Source of the DNA: Solirubrobacterales bacterium
GTDB lineage: Bacteria > Actinomycetota > Thermoleophilia > Solirubrobacterales > Solirubrobacteraceae
NCBI GenBank assembly: GCA_026392255.1
Contig: JAPLCJ010000002.1
Coordinates: 1 to 46,168, forward strand
Direction: 5' to 3'
Length of the DNA stretch: 46,168 bases
Positions 17,320 through 24,892 of this stretch are shown piece by piece. The notes beneath the pieces are model-generated. The model made no database searches and was not told the DNA's origin. It saw only the letters and a program-made list of their open reading frames with translations. Numbering within the stretch: position 1 is the stretch's first letter; each line of letters opens with the position of its first letter. The position numbers were made by a program, and so were the translations under genes.

Positions 17320-19584
17320 ATGGCAGACGCCATTACACGCGTCTCCGTTGATATCTCGGGAACCGAGATCTCATTTGAAACGGGACGTATGGCCAAACAG
17401 GCCTCAGGAGCAGTCGTAGTACGCGCAGGGGACACAATGGTCCTCTCAACAGCCACAGCTGGTGGCCTGCGTGATATTGACTTCCTTCCACTCTCAGTTG
17501 ATGTGGAAGAGCGTATGTACGCCGCGGGCAAGATCCCAGGCTCATTCTTCAAGCGCGAAGGCCGTGCCGGTGAGAAGGCAACTCTGGTTGCTCGTCTGAT
17601 CGACCGTCCGATCCGTCCTCTGTTCCCCAAGGGATGGCGCCGAGAGACGCAGCTCGTGGCATTGCCACTGTCAATCGACCACGTCAACTCGTACGACATC
17701 CTCGCGATGAACGGTGCGAGTGCTGCGTTGATGATCAGTGATATTCCATTCCCTCAGCCGGTTGGTGCAGTCCGCATCGGCAAGATCGATGGGAACTTTG
17801 TTGTCAACCCGTCGGAAGATCTACTGCTTGATGGAACGGACCTCGATCTGATCGTGGCCGGAACCGACACAGCAATTCTGATGGTTGAAGCCGGAGCTAA
17901 TGAGGTCTCAGAAGCTGAGATCCTTGATGCTCTCGACATTGCTCATGGCGAGATCAAGAAGCTTTGTGCGCTTCAGGTTGAGCTCGCAGCCAAGGTCGGT
18001 AAGACCAAGGTTGAAGCCGTTGTTGCCACTGTTGATGAGGCTCTCTACGCCAAGGTCAAGGAGTCCCACGGAGCCAAGCTCGAGGAGGCAACCAAGGTTG
18101 TCGAGAAGCTTGAGCGCCAGGACGCCTGCTCAGCCGTTGAGGCAGAGGTTGTCGCCGCTTATGCAGGCGATGAGGCAGACGATGACTACTCGGCCAACAA
18201 GTCTGAGGCTAAGCGCGCTTTTGCGAAGCTTGAGAAGACCATCATCCGTCAGCGCATTGCAATCGAGAAGGTACGCCCTGACGGTCGTGGAGCTGACGAA
18301 ATCCGTCAGATCACGATCGAAGTTGGCGTAACTCCAAGGACTCACGGCTCGGCCCTGTTCACCCGTGGACAGACTCAGGCACTGAGCACCGTGGCTCTCG
18401 GTACGACCCGTGAAGAGATGCGTCTCGACGGACTCGGTCTTGAGAGTGTCAAGCGCTACTTCCACCACTACAACTTCCCGCCGTTCTCGGTTGGTGAAGC
18501 TGGATTCATGCGTGGACCTAAGCGTCGCGACATTGGTCACGGAGCACTTGCGGAGCGCGCACTAGTCCCAGTCATTCCTTCACAGGAAGACTTCCCGTAC
18601 ACAGTGCGTGTTGTAAGCGAGATCCTTGAAAGCAATGGCTCGAGCTCGATGGCTTCCGTTTGCGGGTCATCACTCTCACTGATGCAGGCCGGCGTTCCAA
18701 TCACCAGTCCGGTGGCAGGTATCGCAATGGGTCTGATCAAGGAGGGCGACGACTACACCGTTCTCAGCGACATCGCTGGTGTTGAAGATCATCTCGGCGA
18801 CATGGACTTCAAGGTCGCCGGTACGGGCGAAGGCATCACAGCGCTCCAGATGGACATCAAGATCGACGGTGTTACGTTCGACATCCTTCGTGATGCACTC
18901 ACTCAGGCTAAGGCCGGACGAGAGTTCATTCTTGCGAAGATGGCAACTGCGATTGACGCTCCGTCAGAGGAGCTGTCCGAGTACGCACCGCGTATCGCTC
19001 AGATCAAGATTGACCCAGAGAAGATCGGCCTTGTCATTGGCAAGGGCGGCGAGACGATCCGTTCGCTCCAAGAGGAGTTTGAGGCTCAGATCACCGTTGA
19101 CGATGAGGGCATGATCCTCATCTATGCTACGACTGGTGCACTTGGCGACGCACTTGCCGAGCGCATCTCATCGATGACCAAGGAAGTTGAGCTCGGAGAC
19201 ACATTCCAAGGCAAGGTCGTTAAGACCACAACCTTCGGAGCCTTCGTGGAACTCGCCAAGGGAACCGATGGTCTTCTCCACATCTCAAGCGTGAGCCCAG
19301 GCAATCGCGTCGAGACAGTAGAAGAGGTCCTCAACAAGGGCGACGAAATTGCCGTAACAGTGTGCGAGGTCGACCGCGAACGCGGACGTATTGGCCTTCG
19401 CCTCTCGAGCGACCCAGCAATTCAGGGCAAGTCCAAAGAGGAACTTGCTGAGCTCTCCAAGTCCGAAAGCGGCCCACGCGGCGGTGGCGGCGGCGGACGT
19501 GGCGGTGATCGCCCACGAGGCGGTGGCGGCGGCGGACGTGGCGGTGACCGTCCCCGCGGCGGCCGGGACCCAGAACGCTCGTAA
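17320..19584 (+). CDS. pnp: Polyribonucleotide nucleotidyltransferase (PNPase)
   Basis: PNPase degrades RNA 3' to 5' by phosphorolysis. The 754-residue protein has two RNase PH domains separated by an alpha-helical domain, then KH (IGLVIGKGGETIRSLQEE, near 570) and S1 (GKVVKTTTFGAFVELAKGTDGLLH, near 635). A glycine/arginine tail of about 35 residues follows, built from a tandem 13-residue repeat (PRGGGGGGRGGDR twice). The ATG is preceded by aagga. The 93-base gap upstream (17227-17319) holds an AT-rich patch (17257-17269) and no gene. The order rpsO-pnp is conserved in bacteria. Confidence 0.97.
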   Translation: MADAITRVSVDISGTEISFETGRMAKQASGAVVVRAGDTMVLSTATAGGLRDIDFLPLSVDVEERMYAAGKIPGSFFKREGRAGEKATLVARLIDRPIRPLFPKGWRRETQLVALPLSIDHVNSYDILAMNGASAALMISDIPFPQPVGAVRIGKIDGNFVVNPSEDLLLDGTDLDLIVAGTDTAILMVEAGANEVSEAEILDALDIAHGEIKKLCALQVELAAKVGKTKVEAVVATVDEALYAKVKESHGAKLEEATKVVEKLERQDACSAVEAEVVAAYAGDEADDDYSANKSEAKRAFAKLEKTIIRQRIAIEKVRPDGRGADEIRQITIEVGVTPRTHGSALFTRGQTQALSTVALGTTREEMRLDGLGLESVKRYFHHYNFPPFSVGEAGFMRGPKRRDIGHGALAERALVPVIPSQEDFPYTVRVVSEILESNGSSSMASVCGSSLSLMQAGVPITSPVAGIAMGLIKEGDDYTVLSDIAGVEDHLGDMDFKVAGTGEGITALQMDIKIDGVTFDILRDALTQAKAGREFILAKMATAIDAPSEELSEYAPRIAQIKIDPEKIGLVIGKGGETIRSLQEEFEAQITVDDEGMILIYATTGALGDALAERISSMTKEVELGDTFQGKVVKTTTFGAFVELAKGTDGLLHISSVSPGNRVETVEEVLNKGDEIAVTVCEVDRERGRIGLRLSSDPAIQGKSKEELAELSKSESGPRGGGGGGRGGDRPRGGGGGGRGGDRPRGGRDPERS
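19473..19550 (+). repeat. 39-bp tandem repeat coding for the PNPase RGG tail
   Basis: Two adjacent 39-base units (19473-19511 and 19512-19550) differ at only two positions and encode PRGGGGGGRGGDR twice; a partial third copy begins at 19551. The pattern suggests recent duplication within the gene and an RGG-box-like RNA-binding tail. Confidence 0.8.
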
Positions 19585-19599
19585 GTAGGAGAACTGCCT

Positions 19600-20253
19600 G
19601 TGATCAAAGTAGTCGTTGCAGGTAGTGAAGGTCGGATGGGCCAGGAGGTCTGTGCCGCGGTCGAAGAGGCCGCAGGCATGGAGCTCTCTGGCCGTGCCGA
19701 CCCAGCTCTCGGGACGTCTGTAGCTGACTTTCTCGCGGACGCAGATGTCCTCGTGGACTTCACTCGTCCAGAGACGGCGGTGGCCAACATTCTTGCCGCC
19801 AACGAGGCTGGGGTCCACGCTGTAGTTGGAACCACCGGATTCGAAATGGCCGAGCTTGAGGGACTGATTGGAGCGAAGATTCTCGTTGCTCCCAACTTTG
19901 CCATCGGAGCCGTCTTGATGATGCGCTTCGCAAAAGAGGCCGCTCAGTCCATGCCCGATGTCGAGATCATTGAGCTTCATCACCCTGACAAGCTCGACAA
20001 GCCATCTGGGACTGCAGCACTGACGGCCGCACTGATCACTGAGGTCACCGGCCGCGAGGTGCCTATTCACTCCGTCCGACTGCCAGGCGTCGTTGCCAAT
20101 CAGGAGGTCATTTTCGGGGGGACAGGGGAGACCCTGACCATCCGTCACGACAGCACGGACCGAAAAGCTTTCATGCCAGGTGTGGTGCTGGCGATCAACC
20201 GCATTGCCGATCTTCCAGACACACTGACAGTTGGTCTGGAGAACCTCCTTTGA
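19600..20253 (+). CDS. dapB: 4-hydroxy-tetrahydrodipicolinate reductase, compact form
   Basis: DapB reduces the DapA product to tetrahydrodipicolinate with NAD(P)H in the lysine/diaminopimelate pathway. The 217-residue protein has the Rossmann start VVVAGSEGRMGQEV, VVGTTGF, APNFAIGAVLM, and the active site ELHHPDKLDKPSGTA with the paired histidines and lysine. It closely follows the mycobacterial pattern, but the loop of about 25 residues before VPIHSVRLPG is absent, making it shorter than the usual 245-270. The start is GTG 19600 with aggag upstream. Its stop overlaps dapA as TTGA. Confidence 0.93.
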   Translation: MIKVVVAGSEGRMGQEVCAAVEEAAGMELSGRADPALGTSVADFLADADVLVDFTRPETAVANILAANEAGVHAVVGTTGFEMAELEGLIGAKILVAPNFAIGAVLMMRFAKEAAQSMPDVEIIELHHPDKLDKPSGTAALTAALITEVTGREVPIHSVRLPGVVANQEVIFGGTGETLTIRHDSTDRKAFMPGVVLAINRIADLPDTLTVGLENLL

Positions 20254-21113
20254 GTAACGCACCAGGATCCGCCCTCGGCACAATCCTCACGGCAGTAGTG
20301 ACTCCGTTCGATTCAGTTGGAACCGTGGATCACGATGCAATGAGCATCATCCTTGAGCATCTGATCGCCAATGGGTCTGATGGAGTCGTAGTAGCTGGGA
20401 CAACAGGGGAAGCCCCGACCCTGACTGATGATGAACAGATTGAACTGATCTCATTCGTCGCAGAATCCTTCGGTGATCGGCTCACAGTGGTTGCGGGGGC
20501 CGGAGCCAACGACACGGCTCACGCAGTCCGCCTGACTGAGCGCGCAACCAACGCCGGGGCTGACGCCGTCCTCTCGGTGACGCCTTATTACAACCGCCCC
20601 AACGAGGCAGGCATCCACGCGCATTTTGAGGCTGTGGCGAAATCAACAGACCTGCCTGTTGTCCTTTACAACGTTCCAACCCGCACGGGAGTGGATATGA
20701 GCGACGAGCTGTCAGCTGAGATCGGTGCGCGGAACCCGAACATCACTGGGATGAAGCAAGCCCGGGCGGGTACGCCGTCCGTAATTGAAGGTCTTGATCT
20801 ATATGCCGGCAACGACGACGCCTTCGCAACAGCCATGGATAACGGCGCTGTAGGCGGCATCCTTGTTGCCAGCCACCTTGTAGGCACGCAGATGCTTGCA
20901 GTGGCACACTCCAATGACCGTGCCACGCTCGACCAACCACTGCGCAGCTTCTACGACTCGCTCGGCGTGACCACAAACCCGATTCCAATTAAGGCAGCGC
21001 TTGACCTTGCTGGCCTTCCCGGAGGCAGTCTCCGACTTCCTCTCGTCGCTGCCTCCGCTTCTGAGCGCGAGACGATCGCTGACGCCATGCGCGTGCTGGA
21101 CCTCCTCGCTTGA
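20250..21113 (+). CDS. dapA: 4-hydroxy-tetrahydrodipicolinate synthase
   Basis: DapA condenses pyruvate with aspartate semialdehyde, the first committed step toward diaminopimelate and lysine. The 287-residue TIM-barrel protein has the pyruvate-binding GTTGEAPTL, tyrosines in TPYYNRPNEAG and Y140 (VLYNVPTRTG), and the Schiff-base lysine K169 in ITGMKQA. The start is TTG 20250, overlapping the dapB stop. The end overlaps the probable TTG start of RNase J. No feedback-control signature can be judged from sequence. Confidence 0.95.
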   Translation: MSNAPGSALGTILTAVVTPFDSVGTVDHDAMSIILEHLIANGSDGVVVAGTTGEAPTLTDDEQIELISFVAESFGDRLTVVAGAGANDTAHAVRLTERATNAGADAVLSVTPYYNRPNEAGIHAHFEAVAKSTDLPVVLYNVPTRTGVDMSDELSAEIGARNPNITGMKQARAGTPSVIEGLDLYAGNDDAFATAMDNGAVGGILVASHLVGTQMLAVAHSNDRATLDQPLRSFYDSLGVTTNPIPIKAALDLAGLPGGSLRLPLVAASASERETIADAMRVLDLLA

Positions 21114-22785
21114 GCCTCGCATCCGGCAGCGTCCGCGTCCTTCCACTCGTGGCGTAGGCGAAATAGGTAAGAACATGGCAGTAGTTGAGTACGACGGCCG
21201 GATTCTGCTCCTCGATGTCGGACTCCGCTTTCCTGGGGGAGACATGCCCGGGATTGACCTTGTCCTTCCAGACTTTGAGTACGTAAGGGAACGAGCTGAC
21301 TGCATCGAGGCGATTGTCATCACCCACGGCCATGAAGACCACGTGGGAGCACTCCCTTGGCTCTTAAGAGACATTGGCGTTGAATCGGTGCCGATGATCG
21401 TCAGTGGACCGCTCACGGTTGAGATGGCGCGTTCCAAGCTGAAAGAACACAAGCTCGACGACTCAGCTCTGGTAGCAGTGGACACTGGGGAGATCATCGA
21501 GGCCGGTCCGTTCACGATCGAGATGATCCACCTGACACATTCGATTCCGGACGCACGCGGCGCGGCAATTGGAACACCTGCCGGAACGGTTGTGTTCACC
21601 GGCGATTACAAGTTTGACCAAACTCCGGTTGACGGGGACCCGGCGGACATGGCACGCCTCGCCGAGCTTGGCGCCGAGGGAGTTCTTCTGCTCTGCGGTG
21701 ACTCAACCAACGCTGACCGTCCTGGTTTCTCGCCCTCAGAAAGTCTTGTCGGTCCAGCCCTGCTTAAGGTCTTTGAAAATTGTGAGGGCCGGATTATCGT
21801 CACGAGCTTCGCCTCCAACGTTCATCGCGTGCAGCAGGTGGTAGACGCGGCCGAGGCGACGGGACGCAAGGTTGCGTTGGTTGGGCGATCGATGGTTAAG
21901 AACTCAAAGATCGCAAAGGTCCTCAACCATCTCAGCGTGCCCGAAGGCATCCTGATCCAGCCTCGTGAGATCAACAATTTCCCGGATGACCGAGTTGTGG
22001 TCGTCTCAACCGGTTCACAGGGTGAACCTCTGTCCGCTCTCCGGCGCATGGCCCACCGCGACCACGCCCAGATTGAGCTTCACAGCGGAGACACGATTGT
22101 CTTTTCCGCAACACCGGTACCTGGTAACGAACGAGCCGTCAACGAGACAGTTGACCGCCTCTACCAGATTGGATGCACCGTCATCACTGCTCAGGACGCT
22201 CCAATCCACGCGTCGGGACATGGATATGCAGAGGAGCTAAAGCTGATGCTTAACCTCGTCCGTCCGACCTACTTCATGCCGGTTCATGGAGACGCCAAGC
22301 GGTTGAGGCTTCATAGGGAGCTTGCTGAACAGGTTGGCATTCCATCTGCCTCTATCTTTGAAGGGGCCAATGGTCTTCCACTTGACATCAGCGAATCTGG
22401 TGCGAGATTCGGACCGCAAGAGCACTCAGGGGTCCTACTTGTTGACGGCATGGAGCTTGGCGAGCCCTCCGAAGCGGCGGTACGAGACAGGCGCACTTTG
22501 GCCGACGACGGTGTTGTCGTAATTGTCGTCTCAATCAGCGCGCAATCAGGCGAGCTCATCTCAGAGCCTGAAGTGGTCTCGAGGGGAATGGCAGCCGGCG
22601 CGGACACCGACAAGCTGGTCAAGTGCGCGCGTGATTCCTCCATCACGGTCTGCGACATTGCCGCAAAGGCTGGGGAACACGATCGCGAAGAGCTTGAACG
22701 CCGGCTTCACGATGGCGTGGCAGCGGACATTCACTCCGCCTTCCGTAGGCGCCCGCTTGTGCTGCCAGTGGTAGTCGAAGCTTAG
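21110..22785 (+). CDS. rnj: Ribonuclease J, with an apparent one-base frameshift near the start
   Basis: RNase J is a metallo-beta-lactamase/beta-CASP nuclease with endo- and 5'-exonuclease activity in RNA maturation. The main frame has THGHEDHVGALP metal ligands, GDSTNADRPGFSPSE, the beta-CASP region (VVVSTGSQGEPLSAL) and a C-terminal domain; from ATG 21175 it gives 536 residues. The expected N-terminal strand, SVRVLPLGGVGEIGKNM in relatives, is split over two frames: TTG 21110 encodes MSLASGSVRVLPL and then stops at 21155, while the main frame resumes with GVGEIGKNM. One missing G near 21149 explains it. Either the assembly is wrong, or translation begins at ATG 21175 without the first strand. 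TTG 21110 overlaps the dapA stop as TTGA. Confidence 0.9.
21146..21157 (+). other. Frameshift site in RNase J
   Basis: The sequence around CTCGTGGCG should read CTC-GGT-GGC to give the family residues L-G-G. One G is missing compared with this expectation, shifting the upstream frame into a TAG at 21155-21157. There is no X-XXY-YYZ slippery heptamer here, so programmed frameshifting is less likely than an indel or sequencing error. Confidence 0.7.
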
Positions 22786-22791
22786 GACCGC

Positions 22792-24138
22792 TCAGGCCTG
22801 AGGAAGGCACAGTGTGAACTTGGCACCACCAAGTTCAGATTCCTCAACTTCGATGCTGCCGCCGTGATCTAGAGCAACTGCCTTGACGATGGCAAGTCCT
22901 AGCCCAGTGTTGCCAGCTGTTTCGCCGCCCTCGCGAACGAACCGATCAAAGATCCGCCCCCGCTCACTTGGAGGGATCCCGGAGCCGGCGTCCTCGACAG
23001 TCACAGACCAACTTAGATCTGCGCTCGAGGAACCGACCCTGATTGATGTACCAGACGGGTTGTGAAGCGCAGCGTTCTCGATCAGGTTCCGGATTGCCCG
23101 AGTTACGGCCATGGGATCGCAAGTAACTTGATGTGGCAGAGTTTGATTGTCAACCTGTCCATCTCGGATCGCTGCACCAGCGTCAGCTAGAGCCGCACTA
23201 ACTACGTCTCTTGCGTCAACGGTAGAGATTTGCGGCAATGACTCTCCCGACCGCGCGAGCATCAACAGATCGCTCACAATCGTTCCCATCCTCCTAGCTG
23301 AGCGCAGGGCAGCTGCAGTGAGGTCCTCCTCTGCGTTGGCGTCAGACTCCAACAGCTCGAGGTTGGCGATCAAGGATGTGAGCGGGGTTCTCAGCTCATG
23401 TGACGCATCTGCAACGAACTCCCGTTGCCGGGTTAGCGCGGACTCGCTGCGCCCTCTTGCCATATCGAGCTCGTGAAGAGCTTCGGACAGAGTGACTGCA
23501 AGGTCATGGATCTCATCATTTGCGATTGGAATTGGAATGGACAAGCTGGGGTCGCCTGTATCGGCTATCTGGCGAGCAGCCGCCGTGATGCCTGCAACCG
23601 GTCTCATCGCTTGGCGTGCGATTGCCAAACCTGCTAGCAGGGCTAACAGAGTCGCTGCCACTATCCCGAACCCAAGAAGTAGCCACATCTGCGCAACTGT
23701 TGATGTCAGTGAACCCGTCGACCTGGAGTATTGCACCGAGGCGGAACCACTCGGTCTAGTGGGAATCAGCCGGGTCTCCACTCGGTAGTCACCAATGCTC
23801 GCGGCACCGGAGGGGAGGAGGCCAAAATCAGGGGCGTCGGCAGTATCGTCGATTCGGTCGCCTGTATATGAAAGGACTCTGACATGGGCGTCTTGGGAGG
23901 CGGCGTAGTCGTCAATGCTCGGCCCTGACAATGTCCAGCCGCTTGCCGTGGCCTTCACGCTCAACTCCTCCTGCAGAGTTGTTGCAGCCCTCTCGGTCTC
24001 ATGTGCAAAGTCGGTTCGAAGGCGCTCCGCGAGAACAGACCCAACCACTCCCACAAAGACCAAGAGAATGACCAGGGTTAGAACCGCCGAGCCTCCCGCA
24101 AGACGCCACCTAATGGGTAATGAACTTATGTGCCGCAA
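22792..24138 (-). CDS. Two-component sensor histidine kinase
   Basis: This membrane kinase senses an unknown signal and phosphorylates the adjacent regulator. The 448-residue protein has a transmembrane segment at about 17-36, an extracytoplasmic sensor region of about 110 residues, a second segment at about 150-173, a HAMP domain, the H box FVADASHELRTPLTSL with phospho-acceptor H247, the N box NLIENAALHNP, and G boxes (VEDAGSGIPP, NTGLGLAIVKA). The layout resembles MprB and CseC types. The start is TTG 24138, one base after the regulator stop. It converges on RNase J with 6 bases between stops. Confidence 0.94.
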   Translation of the reverse strand: MRHISSLPIRWRLAGGSAVLTLVILLVFVGVVGSVLAERLRTDFAHETERAATTLQEELSVKATASGWTLSGPSIDDYAASQDAHVRVLSYTGDRIDDTADAPDFGLLPSGAASIGDYRVETRLIPTRPSGSASVQYSRSTGSLTSTVAQMWLLLGFGIVAATLLALLAGLAIARQAMRPVAGITAAARQIADTGDPSLSIPIPIANDEIHDLAVTLSEALHELDMARGRSESALTRQREFVADASHELRTPLTSLIANLELLESDANAEEDLTAAALRSARRMGTIVSDLLMLARSGESLPQISTVDARDVVSAALADAGAAIRDGQVDNQTLPHQVTCDPMAVTRAIRNLIENAALHNPSGTSIRVGSSSADLSWSVTVEDAGSGIPPSERGRIFDRFVREGGETAGNTGLGLAIVKAVALDHGGSIEVEESELGGAKFTLCLPQA

Positions 24139-24139
24139 G

Positions 24140-24838
24140 TCATCCCCTGATCACGTAACCCGCGCCGCGGACCGTCTTGAGCACTCTCTCCTCACCATTG
24201 GCCTCAAGTTTGCGTCGAAGGTTTGAGACGAAGACCTCAATGGTGTTTGTCTCGACCAGCGTGGGGTAGTGCCATACATCCTCAAGCAGCTGCTCCCTCG
24301 AAATGACGACCCCCCGGTTATGCATCAAATGGGTGAGCAGCTCAAACTCGCGAGTTGTCAACTCAAGCTCACGCTCACCGATCCGTCCCAGTCTCGTGTC
24401 GGGGTCGAGTACCAGAGGGCCGGCGACCAGAGCGGCCGAGCCCTTAGGCGGCCTCGCCCTCAGGACCGATCTCATACGGGCCAATAGTTCATCTTTGTTG
24501 AACGGCTTGACCACATAGTCGTCAAGTCCTGAGTCAAGTCCGTCAACGAGGCTCTCTGGGGCGTCTCTAGCTGTGAGAGCGATGATGCCCGCCCGACAGT
24601 CGTTCAATCGCAGCAGCCGAGCTACCTCAGTCCCGTCCATTTCTGGGAGGCCCAAGTCGAGCAGGATCAAATCCGGCTTATATGTGGCCGTGAGCGCGAT
24701 GGCTTGGGTTCCATCGATCGCAGTTTTCGCTTCTAGCCCTGCTGATCTAACGATGCGTGACACCACTGCAGCGATCTCTAGATCGTCCTCTACTACGAGG
24801 ATCCTGAGGGCACGTCCGGGGTCGGGCCAATCATCCAT
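24140..24838 (-). CDS. Two-component response regulator, OmpR/PhoB family
   Basis: This is a DNA-binding transcription regulator controlled by phosphorylation from the neighbouring kinase. The 232-residue protein has a receiver domain with acidic residues VVEDD (16-19 region), the phospho-acceptor D61 in LILLDLGLPEMDG and the conserved lysine in DDYVVKPFNKDEL. The winged-helix domain follows from about 135, ending ERVLKTVRGAGYVIRG. The ATG at 24838 is supported by a -10 element 6 bases upstream. It is divergent from ftsK with 54 bases between the starts, so an autoregulatory site could also touch ftsK. Confidence 0.95.
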   Translation of the reverse strand: MDDWPDPGRALRILVVEDDLEIAAVVSRIVRSAGLEAKTAIDGTQAIALTATYKPDLILLDLGLPEMDGTEVARLLRLNDCRAGIIALTARDAPESLVDGLDSGLDDYVVKPFNKDELLARMRSVLRARPPKGSAALVAGPLVLDPDTRLGRIGERELELTTREFELLTHLMHNRGVVISREQLLEDVWHYPTLVETNTIEVFVSNLRRKLEANGEERVLKTVRGAGYVIRG

Positions 24839-24844
24839 ATCTCA

Positions 24845-24850
24845 ATCTTA
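24845..24850 (-). promoter_or_regulatory. -10 element of the response-regulator gene (leaderless)
   Basis: On the minus strand this reads TAAGAT, 6 bases before the ATG at 24838. The spacing puts the transcription start at the start codon. No clear -35 is seen. Confidence 0.5.
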
Positions 24851-24892
24851 GGGCGGGCAGGTCTGCTCGCCGTCACGTCGAACGGGTATCGA

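Noticed and set aside
19285-20283. Minus-strand open frame of 332 codons over the pnp end and dapB
   Set aside because: It lies opposite two well-recognised genes; its low-complexity Ala/Thr stretch is the mirror of the RGG repeat, and nothing in it resembles a known protein.
20799-21599. Minus-strand open frame of 266 codons over dapA and RNase J
   Set aside because: It is antisense to two clear genes and shows no recognisable domain.
22791-22802. Palindrome CTCAGGCCTGAG at the RNase J/sensor kinase junction
   Set aside because: It falls within the last codons of the kinase, has no loop and no T-run, so a terminator or operator is not supported.
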